Shown: positions 51,304 to 61,087, numbered from the stretch's first letter. The stretch is DNA of 64,000 nucleotides from Aristaeella hokkaidonensis (GCF_018128945.1 NZ_CP068393.1:62001-126000), one strand, 5' to 3'. Made by a program: numbers and translations. The notes: a model not told the origin generated them from the sequence alone.

Positions 51304-52023
51304 ATGGCAACTGAACCGAAGACAGAGATCTGGAACAAAACCGGCAGCGGCGTGCTGACGGAAACACCGCTTCTGCTGACAGCCTGCAGGGAAGGAAAAT
51401 TCGGCACTGCCTTTTCCTATTCGGGCGGATGCGTGTATCAAGCCCTGTTTACCTACCTGACCGGGAAACCGGACGAAGGTTTTTTCTCAGTACATCCGGA
51501 GCTGTTTTATGGAAGCTGGCTGGTGTGCTTGAGCGCTGAATGGGAAAACTATCTCCGGAAGCTGCCGATGCAGGCCGTATTCCGGCGGGAAGTGATGGAG
51601 CCGCTTTGCGCGGAATCTGTAAAGCCTTTGAAGCCGCTGCCGGAAGGATACATCTTAACTCCGTTTACCCCGGCCATTTTTGAAGCGCATCCCTTTGGCC
51701 AGGGGGGAAACTATGCCGGTTTTGAAGACTTTTCGGAACGGGGCGCAGGAGCAGCCGTGCTGTACAACGGACAGGTCGTCGCAGCCGCGTCAAGTTTTCT
51801 GACGTTTGAAGACCAGGCGGAGCTGGATATCTGTACTGATCCCGAACACCGGAAGCGGGGGCTTGCGGATCATTGCACGACGGAAATAATGAGCCAGTGC
51901 AGCAGGAAGGGACTGACCATCCACTGGGACGCACAGAACAGGATATCGGCAGAGCTGGCAAAAGGCCATGGCTTCCGGTCCCTGACTGAATATGCTGTTT
52001 ATTGTTTGCGGGATAATGGCTGA
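51304..52023 (+). CDS. GNAT-family acetyltransferase (two-domain)
   Basis: 239 residues. The C-terminal half holds a GNAT fold with AAVLYNGQVVAAASSFLTFE, ELDICTDPEHRKRGLADHCT (acetyl-CoA loop, R/Q-x-x-G-x-A form as RKRGLA) and GHGFRSLTEYAVYCL. The N-terminal 110 residues are a diverged partner domain (LYGSW-like LFYGSWLVCLSAEWENYLRK). Substrate unknown. It starts two bases after the XRE gene, so the two are co-transcribed. Confidence 0.75.
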   Translation: MATEPKTEIWNKTGSGVLTETPLLLTACREGKFGTAFSYSGGCVYQALFTYLTGKPDEGFFSVHPELFYGSWLVCLSAEWENYLRKLPMQAVFRREVMEPLCAESVKPLKPLPEGYILTPFTPAIFEAHPFGQGGNYAGFEDFSERGAGAAVLYNGQVVAAASSFLTFEDQAELDICTDPEHRKRGLADHCTTEIMSQCSRKGLTIHWDAQNRISAELAKGHGFRSLTEYAVYCLRDNG

Positions 52024-52068
52024 GCGAGCCAACGAACGGAATGATCAATATGAATCAAGGAGAAAAGT

Positions 52069-52599
52069 ATGATTTATTATAAAGATGACGAACTGGTTAT
52101 CCGCAATATGGAAGAGGCAGACGGACAGGCTTTTGTAGAAGAATTTACTGCCCAGGGCTGGCATCCGGATATTGCCGTATACCAGAAGAGGATACAGGAT
52201 CAGGCAGAAGGTAAATGCGTTGCGCTGACAGCTGAGTATCAGGGACAACCTGCCGGCTCAGTGTATGTTTACCTTATCCCGCATAACGGTCCTTTCAAAG
52301 AAAAAGGCTGGCCGGAAATCCATGATTTCAGCGTGCTGCAGAAATACCAGAGAAAAGGAATCGGCGGCAAACTGATGGACGCGGCGGAACAGATCGCGGG
52401 ATTGTATGCAGACACCGTATGTCTGGCTGTGGGACTGCATGACGGATATGGCGCTGCCCAGCGGATGTATATCAAGCGCGGATATATTCCGGACGGAACC
52501 GGCGTATGGTATCAGGGTAAACAATGTGAACAGTATGAAACGGTCTGCACCGTTGACGACGATCTCGTCCTGTTCCTGTCCAAGAAGCTGCGTGGCTGA
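52069..52599 (+). CDS. GNAT-family N-acetyltransferase
   Basis: 176 residues. Typical GNAT motifs are DDELVIRNMEEADGQAFVEE at the start, IHDFSVLQKYQRKGIGGKLM (residues about 84-103, the acetyl-CoA-binding Q-x-x-G-x-G as RKGIGG) and GAAQRMYIKRGYIPDGTGVW. Closest in style to antibiotic or small-amine acetyltransferases, but the acceptor is unknown. AAGGAGAAAAGT precedes the ATG. It lies between another GNAT gene and a nucleotidyltransferase-GNAT fusion. Confidence 0.82.
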   Translation: MIYYKDDELVIRNMEEADGQAFVEEFTAQGWHPDIAVYQKRIQDQAEGKCVALTAEYQGQPAGSVYVYLIPHNGPFKEKGWPEIHDFSVLQKYQRKGIGGKLMDAAEQIAGLYADTVCLAVGLHDGYGAAQRMYIKRGYIPDGTGVWYQGKQCEQYETVCTVDDDLVLFLSKKLRG

Positions 52600-52641
52600 T
52601 CATTTCAGCCGCCGGTTTCTGAACTGAAAGGAAGTTATAAA

Positions 52642-54189
52642 ATGAAAGACCTGGAAATCAGAAACCAGAAGATTATTGACGCTGTCATTGAAAAAGAAAA
52701 AACATTGTGTCCCGGCTCGGTGGCATTGATCGGGATTTACGGATCCTTTCAGTCGGGTGATATCCATCCGCTGTCGGATCTGGACCTGCTGATCCTGATC
52801 AATGATGACCGGGGCTGGCAGCTTGGAAAAGCCTTTATCCAGGATGACCTGGGCGTAGGGCATGACATTTACTGCACGAATTGGGAGGGACTGCGGCAGG
52901 ACGCCCGCTATGAGCATCCCCATATCGGCAAGCTGATGGATTCCCGGATTGTGTACTGTACTGATGAGAAGTACCGGGCGGAACTGGAGAAACTGCGGGA
53001 CGAAGTGCGGAAGACGTTGGCGGAGCCCTTTGGAGAGACAGACTGCGAAAAGGCTGAAAAGGAACTGAAAGAGGCGCAGTGCTGCTATGCGGAAGCCATG
53101 ACAGAGGAAGGCCTGGCCGAGGTTCGCAGGCGGGCAGGCGGCGCGATCTACTACGCGGAAAACGCAGTTGCCCTGCTGAACAAAACATATTTCCGGCTGG
53201 GCGTCAAACGGCGCTATGAAGAACTGAATGCCATGAAAAAAAAGCCGGAAAACCTGTGTGGCATGATCGAGGCTATCCTGGAAGCGGAAACCGCGGGCAG
53301 TGTGAAAGAACGGCTGACATGGCTGATGAAAGAGCTGACAGCCTGTTTCCGGACGGCGAGGCAGTCTCTTCAGCCGGAGAAAAAACCCGCCTGCGCGGAT
53401 ACACTGTCCGGAACCTATGAGGAGATGTTCTCCAACTGGCACGGAAAGATGGTGCAGGCTGCCGAGAACGGTGACCGCCATCTGGCTTTTATGAGCCTTG
53501 AAAGCCTGAACGAAATGCTGGCCGATATCGGCAATGCGGTTGAGATCGGAACGTATGACGTGCTTCGGGCATACGATCCGAACGACCTGAAGAAGACGGC
53601 AGAAGGTTTTGACAATGTACTGGAACGGTATCTGAGCGAATATGAAAAAGCCGGGATGAAAGCAGAACGCTATGCCGATATTGACGCTTTTGCGACTTCA
53701 TACCTGAACAAGGGGAAAGCAAAAACAGAGAAGGCGGTTTGCCGGATCAGGACAGCTGTTCCGGAAGATGCGGACAGGATTGACGCGCTGTTTCGGGAAA
53801 TGCTGCAGACCATCTATCATACAGATGATGTGAAGGGATATGAAGCCGGTTATCTGGATTCATTCTGGAACGGCGGTGAAAACAGGATCTATGTCGCGGA
53901 AGATGATGAAGTCAGGGCATTCCTGTCCGTTCAGGCGTATCGTGAACCACAGGCATATCTTTATCTTGATGATTTCTCGGTGACGGCGGCTTACAGAGGC
54001 AGTGGAATCGGGACAAAGCTGATGCAGTCCGCCGAGGCTTATGCAAGAGAGATCGGTATTCCGGCCATTGTCCTGCACGTTGAAAAGAACAATGAATCCG
54101 CGTTCCGTTTCTATGAAGGGCTGGGCTATACAATCTTCAGGGATGACGGGGACCGTTACCTGCTGAGTAAAGAGATTGACCAGAACTGA
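52642..54189 (+). CDS. Nucleotidyltransferase-GNAT fusion protein
   Basis: 515 residues with two recognisable ends. The N-terminal nucleotidyltransferase domain has the G-S-x-x-D-x-D core GIYGSFQSGDIHPLSDLDLL (residues about 32-51), as in aminoglycoside and small-substrate nucleotidyltransferases. A helical middle region spans about 120-360 (HEPN-like helices are possible, for example KAEKELKEAQCCYAEAM). The C-terminal GNAT domain begins near 370 (CRIRTAVPEDADRIDALFRE) and ends with YRGSGIGTKLMQSAEAYARE and NNESAFRFYEGLGY. Both catalytic cores look intact. The combination suggests double modification of one small molecule, perhaps an aminoglycoside-like compound; this is inference. Confidence 0.78.
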   Translation: MKDLEIRNQKIIDAVIEKEKTLCPGSVALIGIYGSFQSGDIHPLSDLDLLILINDDRGWQLGKAFIQDDLGVGHDIYCTNWEGLRQDARYEHPHIGKLMDSRIVYCTDEKYRAELEKLRDEVRKTLAEPFGETDCEKAEKELKEAQCCYAEAMTEEGLAEVRRRAGGAIYYAENAVALLNKTYFRLGVKRRYEELNAMKKKPENLCGMIEAILEAETAGSVKERLTWLMKELTACFRTARQSLQPEKKPACADTLSGTYEEMFSNWHGKMVQAAENGDRHLAFMSLESLNEMLADIGNAVEIGTYDVLRAYDPNDLKKTAEGFDNVLERYLSEYEKAGMKAERYADIDAFATSYLNKGKAKTEKAVCRIRTAVPEDADRIDALFREMLQTIYHTDDVKGYEAGYLDSFWNGGENRIYVAEDDEVRAFLSVQAYREPQAYLYLDDFSVTAAYRGSGIGTKLMQSAEAYAREIGIPAIVLHVEKNNESAFRFYEGLGYTIFRDDGDRYLLSKEIDQN

Positions 54190-54256
54190 ACAGGGAAGAA
54201 AGAAGGACAGATGATCGTTCTATCAGTATCACAGGGAAGGAGTATGCAACCCGTAT

Positions 54257-54844
54257 ATGAAGAAGCTTGCTGCGTTAGTCCTGGCTATACTGATGTTCTG
54301 TTCGGTATATGGTGTGATGGCATCAGAGGATCCATATTTCCATACGATCAGAGAGGCACTGGATATCTCTGAAGGATATGCCGCGATCAATGAAACAGAC
54401 GATTATGTAATCCTCATCCTGGAGAAGGACGGCAAAACTCTGCGTGTGGTTACGATGATGGACGAGTCCGCGAAGGAACTGTATCAGACTGCAATGGCTG
54501 AAGAGGATTCTTCTGCTTTTGAAATGGTCGACGCATATGCCTGGAACCTGCCGGTGAGCTATACCGAGGAAATCACCGCGATGCCGCTGGAACAGGCGGA
54601 ACTGGATGCTCTTGCAGGAAGAGCGATTCGGGACATCATGCGGGAATGGCAATGCAGGGGATTTGTTACCTCGAGCTCCGGAAATGACAAGACGGTTATT
54701 TCACTGGACTATGGCATGTATAAATACAGCTTTGAAGTCGAAGACCAGGGAGATATGGAACTGGCAAAAGTGATCAAGGGAGAGGTGTCCGGCTTTTCCC
54801 GCGCGGCGTTTGATCTTTCCTGTCATGCGGACGGTACGTTCTGA
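54257..54844 (+). CDS. Small secreted protein, paralogue of the one at 62900
   Basis: 195 residues with signal peptide LAALVLAILMFCSVYGVMAS. The segment LPVSYTEEITAMPLEQAELD is closely mirrored in the protein at 62900-63571 (LPVKYDGEFTDQPLEQAELD), and both are followed by an A/V-G-R/K-x-I helix and a strand region, so they are paralogues. No catalytic motif is visible. AAGGAG lies 14 bases before the ATG, further than usual, so the start is not certain. Function unknown. Confidence 0.65.
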   Translation: MKKLAALVLAILMFCSVYGVMASEDPYFHTIREALDISEGYAAINETDDYVILILEKDGKTLRVVTMMDESAKELYQTAMAEEDSSAFEMVDAYAWNLPVSYTEEITAMPLEQAELDALAGRAIRDIMREWQCRGFVTSSSGNDKTVISLDYGMYKYSFEVEDQGDMELAKVIKGEVSGFSRAAFDLSCHADGTF

Positions 54845-55012
54845 TATGACAGAAAGAATGAATCAGAACGAGGAAAATACAGACAATCTGCCCGTCAAGG
54901 GTACGCAGCGGCGTGCCTTTTTTTGCGTTGAAACAGCCGGTTCCGGTCAGTTGCCAGCAGTGAAGACCTGTGGTAACATAATTGATTGTACGATTGAAAG
55001 GGGGAGCAGTAC

Positions 55013-57337
55013 GTGAATATACGGACAATACTGGGGACACTGACAGTGAGACCCGTTCAGCTGCTTCTTGAGGTACTTTGCTCCCTTTTTACCCGGATGT
55101 CCCTGAGCCCGGGCATGGCAATCATCTGCCTGAGCCTGGTGTTCTGCCTGATTGCCTCCCCGCTGAAACCAAAGCATAAGCCGGACTTCCGGAAGGAAGC
55201 CGGAAGAATGATCGTGCTCTGGGGAGCTCAGCTTCTGTGTCTGTATGCCACATTTTGCTGGTTTACCGGGCTGGGAGCTTTTCGCGGCACTTCTTTTGGC
55301 CCCATCAGGGATCTGGGACAGTACGGCGGATTGCTCCTGTTCTGGATCGGATATGCTGTATTCGCGCTGCTGCGTCAGCTGACAAAGCTGGGTTATCAGC
55401 CCATGGAACTGAACAAACGGCAGCAGAAAACGGACAGGAACAACAAGATCCTGCTGATTTTATGCTGCCTGTATATGGCGATCCTGACGGGCGTGTTTAT
55501 TCCTTCCGCCCTGATCGGGGCGTCCCCGGCAGAATTTGTGGACGCCCATTACTACCAGAATCCGGCGCAGTATCTGGTTTCCTCCGGCCTGCTGGCTGCG
55601 GGAACATTTGTGTTCTGGGGAATCCTGTACGGCATGCTGCTTGCACCGAAAGCACGCAAGCGGTTTGTGCTGTTCATGGCGATCTGTGCAGTTTCCGCGG
55701 CGGTGAACTATATGTTCTTCGGCAAGGATTACGGGTTTATCTCATCTGCCCTGCAATATGAGACGAATATTTCCAACCAGCTCTGGAAGGTACTGCTGAA
55801 TACAGGCTGTGTGTTTGCTGCGATAGCGGTTGTGTGCCTGCTGCGGAAAAAGCATTCCGTGATCCTGCGGATCATGTGTCTGTACGGCTGTATCGCTCTG
55901 GCGGTGATGGCAGTAATCAATATCAACGGCATGGAGAAAAAAGCCGGAGAAGTTCATGATATCACAAACCGGATCAAAGCAGAAAAGGCTTCCTTCCGGC
56001 TGGACAGGGAAGGCCGTAATGTGGTTGTGATTATGATTGACCGGGCTATCAGCGGATTTGTTCCCTATCTTATGAACGAAAAGCCTGAACTGAAGCAACA
56101 GTTTGACGGTTTTACCTATTATCCGAATACGCTTTCCTACGGTTATCATACCAATATCGCCTCTCCGGCACTTTACGGGGGTTATGAGTATACCCCGGAC
56201 GGCCTGGAGGAACGGGATGAGCTTTCTCTGAAGGACAAGCAGAATGAAGCACTGAAGATCATGCCGGTCAACTTCATGAACGCGGGTTATGAAGTGACGG
56301 TATGTGACGCACCCTATGCCAATTACCAGTGGATTTCAGATATGAGCATCTATGATGAGTATCCGGATATCCACACCTATAACACCATCGGCATGTTTGA
56401 CGAATACAAGGTGCAGATGCTGGACAACCTGGACCGGAACCGCAACAGGAACATCTTCTTCTACAGCCTGTTTCGCTCTGCCCCGCTGCTGTTCCAGGAA
56501 ACCATGTATGACCAGGGCCGGTACCTGGAGATGGACGTGAAGGCGGATGAAGGAGAAGGATCCGAACTGATCGGTGTTTCCCCTGACTTCCTGAACAACT
56601 ATATGGTGATGAAGAACCTCAATACCATGACCCGGGTGACAGATGAGGGAATCAACACCTTCCTGATGCTGACCAACGAGATGACCCACGACGTTATTGA
56701 ACTGCAGGAGCCGGATTATATACCGACCAATAATGTTGATAATACGGCCTATGAGGCAGAGCACGGCATCCGCCGTACAGAGGACGGAAAAGAACTGGAC
56801 CTGACCCAGGCGGATGAGAGCGTGCGGATCCACTATCAGTCAGACATGGCTGCGTTTATCCAGCTTGGAAAATGGTTTGATGAGCTGCGGGAACAGGGTG
56901 TGTATGACAATACCCGGATCATTGTGGTATCCGATCACGGCTGCTATCTGGGACTGACCGGCGTGGATCTGCGGGAACGCCTGACGAACGAAGGAACAGC
57001 AGGACGGTATCTGGTGGACGAATGGGCAGATACTACCTGCTATAACCCGCTGCTGATGGTAAAGGACTTCGGCGCACAGGGTTTCACCACGGATACGACC
57101 TTTATGACGAACGCGGAAACTCCTGCCCTGGCCTTTGAAAACACTGTTACAGACCCTGTGAATCCCTTTACCGGCAAGGCGGTGAAGAGTGAAGTCCAGA
57201 CGATTCCGGAACATCATATTGTGGAATCTGACTGGCATATTGTGACCAACTGCGGTAACACGTTCTCAGATCCGCTGAAGATTACCTTCCGTAACCAGGA
57301 TATCTTCAACGCGGAAAACTGGAGCGTTGAAGAGTAA
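55013..57337 (+). CDS. Membrane sulfatase-fold enzyme (LTA-synthase-like phosphotransferase)
   Basis: 774 residues starting at GTG 55013 after AAAGGGGGAGCAG. The N-terminal 310 residues hold about seven membrane segments. The extracellular domain is of the alkaline phosphatase/sulfatase superfamily: VVVIMIDRAISGFVPYL (first metal Asp near residue 345), TNIASPALYGGYEYTPD (region of the nucleophile Thr/Ser) and TRIIVVSDHGCYLGL (metal Asp-His near 645). Enzymes with this build transfer phosphoglycerol or phosphoethanolamine to glycans or lipids. The first span region (LEVLCSLFTRMSLSPGMAII) resembles the first segment of YidC-type insertases. Exact substrate unknown. Confidence 0.72.
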   Translation: MNIRTILGTLTVRPVQLLLEVLCSLFTRMSLSPGMAIICLSLVFCLIASPLKPKHKPDFRKEAGRMIVLWGAQLLCLYATFCWFTGLGAFRGTSFGPIRDLGQYGGLLLFWIGYAVFALLRQLTKLGYQPMELNKRQQKTDRNNKILLILCCLYMAILTGVFIPSALIGASPAEFVDAHYYQNPAQYLVSSGLLAAGTFVFWGILYGMLLAPKARKRFVLFMAICAVSAAVNYMFFGKDYGFISSALQYETNISNQLWKVLLNTGCVFAAIAVVCLLRKKHSVILRIMCLYGCIALAVMAVININGMEKKAGEVHDITNRIKAEKASFRLDREGRNVVVIMIDRAISGFVPYLMNEKPELKQQFDGFTYYPNTLSYGYHTNIASPALYGGYEYTPDGLEERDELSLKDKQNEALKIMPVNFMNAGYEVTVCDAPYANYQWISDMSIYDEYPDIHTYNTIGMFDEYKVQMLDNLDRNRNRNIFFYSLFRSAPLLFQETMYDQGRYLEMDVKADEGEGSELIGVSPDFLNNYMVMKNLNTMTRVTDEGINTFLMLTNEMTHDVIELQEPDYIPTNNVDNTAYEAEHGIRRTEDGKELDLTQADESVRIHYQSDMAAFIQLGKWFDELREQGVYDNTRIIVVSDHGCYLGLTGVDLRERLTNEGTAGRYLVDEWADTTCYNPLLMVKDFGAQGFTTDTTFMTNAETPALAFENTVTDPVNPFTGKAVKSEVQTIPEHHIVESDWHIVTNCGNTFSDPLKITFRNQDIFNAENWSVEE

Positions 57338-57339
57338 GT

Positions 57340-57372
57340 CAATTCATAATTCACAATTCATAATTCATAATT
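57340..57372 (+). repeat. Heptad-period intergenic repeat (copy 6)
   Basis: AATTCAT, AATTCAC, AATTCAT and AATTCAT units of period 7 start three bases after the stop of the sulfatase-fold gene. Confidence 0.65.
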
Positions 57373-57434
57373 ATATATGGTTTTTCACTGGACAGCTTCG
57401 TTTGGCAGGGATTGTCCTGTGCAAGCTATAACCC

Positions 57435-57464
57435 TTGACAATTCAAGTCTACAAGGTATAAAAT
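57435..57464 (+). promoter_or_regulatory. Promoter of prfC
   Basis: Perfect TTGACA (57435-57440) with TATAAA (57457-57462, 16 nt) or TAAAAT (57459-57464, 18 nt). A GGAA-loop hairpin (57483-57498) and a T-run lie in the leader before the ribosome site and could attenuate transcription. Confidence 0.7.
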
Positions 57465-57539
57465 ACAGTGTTTTGTGCCACGCGGGCCGGAAGGCCCGTG
57501 CCGGTTACCTTTTTTCAGTCTGTTCAGGGGGAGGAAGTT

Positions 57540-59156
57540 ATGCTGCCAGAGAGAGATTCCCGGGAGTTCCGGACGCTTCTGCATGAAGAGGTGGAGAAGC
57601 GGCGTACCTTTGCCATTATTTCCCATCCTGACGCGGGTAAAACCACGCTGACTGAGAAACTGCTGCTTTACGGTGGAGCAATCCGCAGTGCGGGCAGCGT
57701 GAAAGCCCGGAAGACGGACAAGCATGCCACCTCGGACTGGATGGAGATCGAGAAGCAGCGCGGCATTTCCGTGACAAGCTCCGCCATGCAGTTCGTGTAT
57801 GACGGATACAGGATCAACATCCTGGATACCCCCGGCCACCAGGACTTCTCGGAAGATACCTACCGGGTGCTGGTTGCCGCGGACGCGGCAGTCATGCTGC
57901 TGGACGCCGCGAAGGGCGTCGAAGCCCAGACCATCAAGCTGTTCAAGGTCTGCCGGATGCGGAACATCCCGATTTTCACCTTTGTGAACAAGATGGACCG
58001 GGCTGCGAAGGATCCCTTCTCCCTGATGGAGGAGCTGGAGCAGGTGCTGGGCATCCGTTCCTGTCCGATCAACTGGCCCATCGGTGTGGACGGAGACTTC
58101 CAGGGCGTTTATCACCGGGATACCCGGATGGTGGAACTGTACACCGGCGGTGATCACGGTAAAAAGATGGTTGAGAAGACGGACATCAGTATTGATGATA
58201 CGGAACTGGAAAAGGTGCTGGAGAAGCATTACCGTGACCGGCTGGCGGAGGAAGTTGAACTGCTGGATGAAGCAGGAGATTCCTTCGACCTGGAAAAAGT
58301 GCGGGCGGGCGAGCTGACGCCCATGTTCTTCGGTTCCGCTGTTACGAACTTTGGTGTGGAGCCGTTCCTGGACAGATTCCTGTCCTTCACGCCCCCGCCG
58401 CTGCCCCGGGAAAGCGATACCGGGATTATCGGTCCGGAGGAACCGTATTTCTCCGGTTTCATCTTCAAGATCCAGGCGAATATGAACCCGGCTCACCGGG
58501 ATCGGCTCGCCTTTATGCGGATTGTCTCCGGCGCCTTTGAAAAGGGCATGGAAGTATGGCACTCCGGAACCAACAAGATCGTGGCGCTCAAGCAGCCGCA
58601 GCAGTTCATGGCGGATGAGCGTGAAGCGGTGGAGGAAGCATGGGCAGGCGACATTATCGGTCTGTTCGACCCCGGGATATACCGGCTGGGCGACACGCTT
58701 TCCACCGGACCGAAAATGCACTATGCCAACATTCCGGTGTTCGCGCCTGAGTTCTTCAACCGGGTGCGCCCGATGGACAGCATGAAGCGCAAACAGTTCC
58801 AGAAAGGCATCAGCCAGCTGGCCGAGGAAGGCGCCATCCAGACCTTCATCCGGACGGAAACGGGCCTGGAAGAGTTTATGGTCGGCGTAGTCGGCGTGCT
58901 GCAGTTTGAAGTACTGGAGCACCGCCTGCGGACCGAATACCAGACGGAGATTGTGATGGAAGGCATGCCCTTCCGCCACGTCCGGTGGGTTATCAAGACC
59001 CCGAAGCCTGTGGAGGATCTGAAGCTGACCTCCACCTCCGGCCGGGCCAAGGACAGCCATGGACGGGATGTGCTGCTGTTTGAAAACGAGTGGAGCATCC
59101 GCCTGGCCGTGGAAAACAATGAAGGCCTGGAACTGAAGGAGACAGCAGAGCGCTGA
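57540..59156 (+). CDS. prfC: Peptide chain release factor 3
   Basis: Translational GTPase that recycles RF1/RF2 from the ribosome. 538 residues with start ATG 57540 after GGGGGAGGAAGTT, close to the usual 526-530. GTPase motifs: ISHPDAGKTTLTEKLL (P-loop), RGISVTSS (switch I), LDTPGHQDFSEDT (G3), VNKMDR (G4). Domain II and III blocks follow (FSGFIFKIQANMNPAHRDR, GVVGVLQFEVLEHRL). It precedes a second translational GTPase, typA, with its own short repeat-filled gap. Confidence 0.96.
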   Translation: MLPERDSREFRTLLHEEVEKRRTFAIISHPDAGKTTLTEKLLLYGGAIRSAGSVKARKTDKHATSDWMEIEKQRGISVTSSAMQFVYDGYRINILDTPGHQDFSEDTYRVLVAADAAVMLLDAAKGVEAQTIKLFKVCRMRNIPIFTFVNKMDRAAKDPFSLMEELEQVLGIRSCPINWPIGVDGDFQGVYHRDTRMVELYTGGDHGKKMVEKTDISIDDTELEKVLEKHYRDRLAEEVELLDEAGDSFDLEKVRAGELTPMFFGSAVTNFGVEPFLDRFLSFTPPPLPRESDTGIIGPEEPYFSGFIFKIQANMNPAHRDRLAFMRIVSGAFEKGMEVWHSGTNKIVALKQPQQFMADEREAVEEAWAGDIIGLFDPGIYRLGDTLSTGPKMHYANIPVFAPEFFNRVRPMDSMKRKQFQKGISQLAEEGAIQTFIRTETGLEEFMVGVVGVLQFEVLEHRLRTEYQTEIVMEGMPFRHVRWVIKTPKPVEDLKLTSTSGRAKDSHGRDVLLFENEWSIRLAVENNEGLELKETAER

Positions 59157-59160
59157 CGCG

Positions 59161-59182
59161 CAATGAAGAATGAAGAATGATA
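59161..59182 (+). repeat. Heptad-period intergenic repeat (copy 7)
   Basis: CAATGAAGAATGAAGAATGA begins just after the prfC stop. The stop TGA lies in the loop of a short GCGC/GCGC hairpin (about 59150-59161) that abuts the repeat. Confidence 0.6.
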
Positions 59183-59260
59183 AAGTGCTTCATTCGGTTG
59201 GTATGTGAAGGGTTTGGGCAGGGCCCAAACGGTGCTTGGAAAAAGAGGTAAAGGAATAAT

Positions 59261-61087
59261 ATGATTCGGGAAGATATCAGAAATATAGCAATTATCGCGC
59301 ACGTTGACCACGGCAAGACAACCCTGGTTGACCAGATGCTCAAGCAGGGCGGCGTATATCGCGAGAACCAGCAGACCGTGGACCGCGTTATGGACTCCAA
59401 CGATCTGGAACGTGAACGCGGCATTACCATCCTGAGCAAGAACACTGCGGTGCACTACCGCGGGCATAAGATCAATATCGTCGACACTCCCGGTCACGCT
59501 GACTTCGGCGGTGAAGTGGAGCGCGTGCTGAAGATGGTGGACGGCGTGCTGCTGCTGATCGACAGTTTTGAAGGCCCGATGCCCCAGACCCGTTTTGTGC
59601 TGAAGAAGGCGCTGGAACTGAAGCTGAAGGTCCTGATCGTGATCAACAAGATTGACCGTCCGGACGCGAGATGCGACGAAGTGGTCAACGAGATCCTGGA
59701 TCTGCTGATTGACCTGGAAGCGGATGAAAGCACCATTGAGAATCCGATCCTGTATGTTTCCGCCCGTAAGGGTACGGCGACACTGGACCTGGAACAGCCC
59801 GGCACCGATCTGCAGCCCCTGTTTGACGCGATCCTGAAGTATATTCCCGCTCCGGAAGGCGATGCGGAAGGCCCCGCGCAGGTGCTGATCTCTACCGTTG
59901 ACTACAGCGAGTATGTGGGTCGTATCGGTGTAGGCCGCATTGTCCGCGGTACGTTTACCGAAGGTATGAACGTTGTGCATACGAACCTGGAAACCGGCGT
60001 GACCAGCCCTATGTGGCGCCTGGGCGGCCTGTTCCTGTATGACGGCCTGAAGCGGGTGAACGCTGCTGAAGCCAGCATGGGTGACATTGTCGCCCTGTAT
60101 GGCGCGGAGGACATCTCTATCGGTGACACGGTCTGTGATCCCTCCTGTGTGGAAGGCCTGCCCTTCGTGAAGATTTCCGAGCCTACCGTGACCATGACCT
60201 TCTCTGTCAACGACAGCCCCTTTGCCGGCAGGGAAGGCCAGTACGTGACCAGCCGCCACCTGCGTGCCCGCCTGATGAAGGAACTGCAGACAGATGTTTC
60301 CCTGCGGGTGAACGATACGGAGACCACTGACTCCTTTGAGGTGTGCGGCCGCGGTGAACTTCACTTGTCCATCCTGATTGAGAATATGCGCCGCCAGGGC
60401 TATGAATTCGCCGTGAGCAAGCCCAAAGTTATCTACAAGGAGATTGACGGAGTCAAGTGCGAGCCCATTGAGCGCCTGATCGTGGATACGCCCCAAGCGT
60501 CCGCCGGTGCGGTTATTGAAAAGATCGGCCGCCGCCGCGGTACCCTGGAGCATATGAGCGGCCTGGACCGGGTACGCCTGGAGTTCCTGGTACCCTCCCG
60601 CGGCCTGTTCGGCTACCGCAGCGAGTTCATGACCGACACCCGCGGCGAAGGCATCATGTCCTCTGTATTTGAACGCTACGAGCCCGTGAAGGGTGATATT
60701 CCGCACCGTAACGCAGGTGCCCTGATCTGCTTCGAAACGGGCGTTTCCACCAGCTACGGCCTGTTCTACACGCAGGAACGCGGCACGCTGTTCATCGGCG
60801 CCGGAGAGAACGTCTATGCGGGTATGATCTGCGGCCAGAATGCCCGTCCGGGCGACCTGGTGTGCAATGTCTGCAAGGCAAAGCACGTGACCAACATGCG
60901 TAATGCTTCCGCTTCCGAAGACGCCATGCGCCTGATCTCCGTGCATCCGCTGACCCTGGAAGAGTGCCTGGAGTTCATTGACGATGATGAACTGCTGGAG
61001 ATCACTCCCAAGAGCCTGCGTATGCGGAAACGCCAGCTGGATCACGCCCTGCGGGCCAAAGCACGCAGCCGGGGCGAAGGAAACTGA
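59261..61087 (+). CDS. typA: Ribosome-associated GTPase TypA/BipA
   Basis: Translational GTPase involved in ribosome assembly and stress adaptation. 608 residues, the normal length. Motifs: IAHVDHGKTTLVDQML (P-loop, residues about 11-26), ERERGITILSKNTA (switch I), DTPGHADFGGEVERVL (G3), INKIDRPDAR (G4). The BipA-specific C-terminal domain is present (GLFGYRSEFMTDTRGEGIMS, EDAMRLISVHPLTLEECLEF). AGAGGTAAAGG precedes the ATG. It ends at a 16-bp bidirectional terminator. Confidence 0.97.
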   Translation: MIREDIRNIAIIAHVDHGKTTLVDQMLKQGGVYRENQQTVDRVMDSNDLERERGITILSKNTAVHYRGHKINIVDTPGHADFGGEVERVLKMVDGVLLLIDSFEGPMPQTRFVLKKALELKLKVLIVINKIDRPDARCDEVVNEILDLLIDLEADESTIENPILYVSARKGTATLDLEQPGTDLQPLFDAILKYIPAPEGDAEGPAQVLISTVDYSEYVGRIGVGRIVRGTFTEGMNVVHTNLETGVTSPMWRLGGLFLYDGLKRVNAAEASMGDIVALYGAEDISIGDTVCDPSCVEGLPFVKISEPTVTMTFSVNDSPFAGREGQYVTSRHLRARLMKELQTDVSLRVNDTETTDSFEVCGRGELHLSILIENMRRQGYEFAVSKPKVIYKEIDGVKCEPIERLIVDTPQASAGAVIEKIGRRRGTLEHMSGLDRVRLEFLVPSRGLFGYRSEFMTDTRGEGIMSSVFERYEPVKGDIPHRNAGALICFETGVSTSYGLFYTQERGTLFIGAGENVYAGMICGQNARPGDLVCNVCKAKHVTNMRNASASEDAMRLISVHPLTLEECLEFIDDDELLEITPKSLRMRKRQLDHALRAKARSRGEGN

